This document shows positions 63,325 to 64,000 of a stretch of DNA of 64,000 nucleotides, piece by piece. Where the stretch lies: the IMG/VR virus record IMGVR_UViG_3300036791_000379, positions 1 to 64,000 of that record, one strand, 5' to 3'. The stretch is from a virus. A model generated the notes under the pieces. It did no database searches and had not been told where the DNA came from. It saw nothing but the letters and a program-made list of their open reading frames with translations. Positions within the stretch are counted from its first letter, which is position 1; every line of letters starts with the position of its first letter. The translations under genes and the position numbers were made by a program.

Positions 63325-64000
63325 TTAGGGCACTTCGGTCGCCGCTGGCGGCGCTTGCGGGTTGGCCGGGCTATCGACTGCACCGAATGGCTTGTCTGAC
63401 AGCATCCACGGCATCACCAGCTCCAGCACCGTCGTCGTGCCGCTGCTGTTGTCCTGCTGAAATGTTGCCGTCTGGATTTTCATGATGAAATCGAGCATCG
63501 CCATCGGCGCGATAACGACCACATCGTCCCCGCATCGCCACAGATTCTTGCCGTCGCGCAGCCAGCCCTGCACGGTGACGTTCGCGCGGACTTGTGTGCC
63601 GTCACGAAATTGGGCTTCGTAATTGGCTCGCGAGATCACCTCGCCGATGCCCATCGCCGGGTGTTCCAAGACCGTCTGAATGAATTTTTTGTAGCCCTTG
63701 TAGGCGCTGCTCCCGACCTCTGCTTCCATCTTGGCCGCGACACTTGCTGACAGTTCTTCGGCGTTGGAGCCTTGACCGATGGCATTGTAGATGGACGCCA
63801 TCATCTCGTTCGAGATGACGCATTGCATCTTCTTGATGTTCTGGCCCTCGACGAGGTTTTGCACGGGCGAATAGGAATGATCGCCGATCAGCAGCATGTT
63901 GCCGAGATGGTCCGAGCCGAGCGTAGCCCCGCGCTGCCGGGCCAGATGCTCGACATGGTCGAATACCAAAGCGCCCGGCTGCGCCTGACACTTCTTGAAC
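63325..64000 (-). CDS. Mu gp44-like baseplate hub protein (partial)
   Basis: The gene continues past the window edge; at least 220 C-terminal residues are visible. SDHLGNMLLIGDHS, NIKKMQCVISNEM, NVTVQGWLRDGKNLWRCGDDVVVIAPMAML and the final strands match the gp44/phage hub protein (gpP-like). Its order before gp45 follows phage Mu. Confidence 0.88.
   Translation of the reverse strand, partial: FKKCQAQPGALVFDHVEHLARQRGATLGSDHLGNMLLIGDHSYSPVQNLVEGQNIKKMQCVISNEMMASIYNAIGQGSNAEELSASVAAKMEAEVGSSAYKGYKKFIQTVLEHPAMGIGEVISRANYEAQFRDGTQVRANVTVQGWLRDGKNLWRCGDDVVVIAPMAMLDFIMKIQTATFQQDNSSGTTTVLELVMPWMLSDKPFGAVDSPANPQAPPAATEVP

Overview
The window looks like most of the genome of a temperate, tailed double-stranded DNA phage of an alphaproteobacterium, probably from the Bradyrhizobium/Rhodopseudomonas group. 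It is GC-rich, packed with small genes that overlap by 4 nt (ATGA or GTGA), and carries a tyrosine integrase with an apparently intact attP next to it. A Mu-type baseplate and tail-fibre operon fills the right end. Phage genes lie on both sides of attP, so the sequence reads as the free or circular phage form rather than a prophage junction. Host assignment is inference from gene content and from the half tRNA-Pro in attP.

Layout. (1) 0.3-14.1 kb, minus strand: replication and DNA metabolism (RepA-like hexameric ATPase, CHC2/Toprim primase, TSCPD protein, a ParB-DUF5131 fusion, a TcmP-like partner, a DGQQR/DUF262-like protein, an MT-A70 methyltransferase). (2) 14.1-15.8 kb: control region with a winged-helix gene, a VRR nuclease, and a Cro-like repressor beside clusters of decamer repeats. 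(3) 15.8-24.8 kb, plus strand: recombination (YqaJ-type exonuclease, Bet/RecT), small DNA-binding proteins, excisionase, integrase and attP. (4) 24.8-27.9 kb, plus strand: small accessory genes ending at a strong terminator. (5) 28-35.4 kb (minus) and 35.5-43.5 kb (plus): divergent accessory operons of about 40 small genes, including a MESH1-like HD hydrolase, DUF2958, ParB-like and zinc-ribbon proteins. (6) 43.6-45.2 kb: a Y RNA with a tRNA-like domain followed by a Ro60 (TROVE-vWA) gene. (7) 45.2-53.8 kb, minus strand: about 28 small genes with several helix-turn-helix regulators. (8) 54.2-64 kb, minus strand: tail fibres, then Mu gp48, gp47, gp46, gp45 and gp44 homologues; the last runs off the window.

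Three things stand out. First, three arrays (about 48, 12 and 44 units) of a strict 18-nt unit alternate the 9-mers GAGCGAGCC and GAGAGCACC, with 9 variable bases after each. They read in the direction of local transcription and fill the space from one gene's stop codon to, or close to, the next gene's start. I know of no described element like this. Second, the Ro60 gene is preceded by a foldable Y RNA whose acceptor-like stem is closed by a GAAA tetraloop. Third, at least eleven promoters share one design: -35 box, exactly 17 bp, -10 box, with an inverted repeat TATACGAC-N5-GTCGTATA filling the spacer. This implies one phage-wide repressor regulon that controls the accessory operons and the excisionase/integrase.
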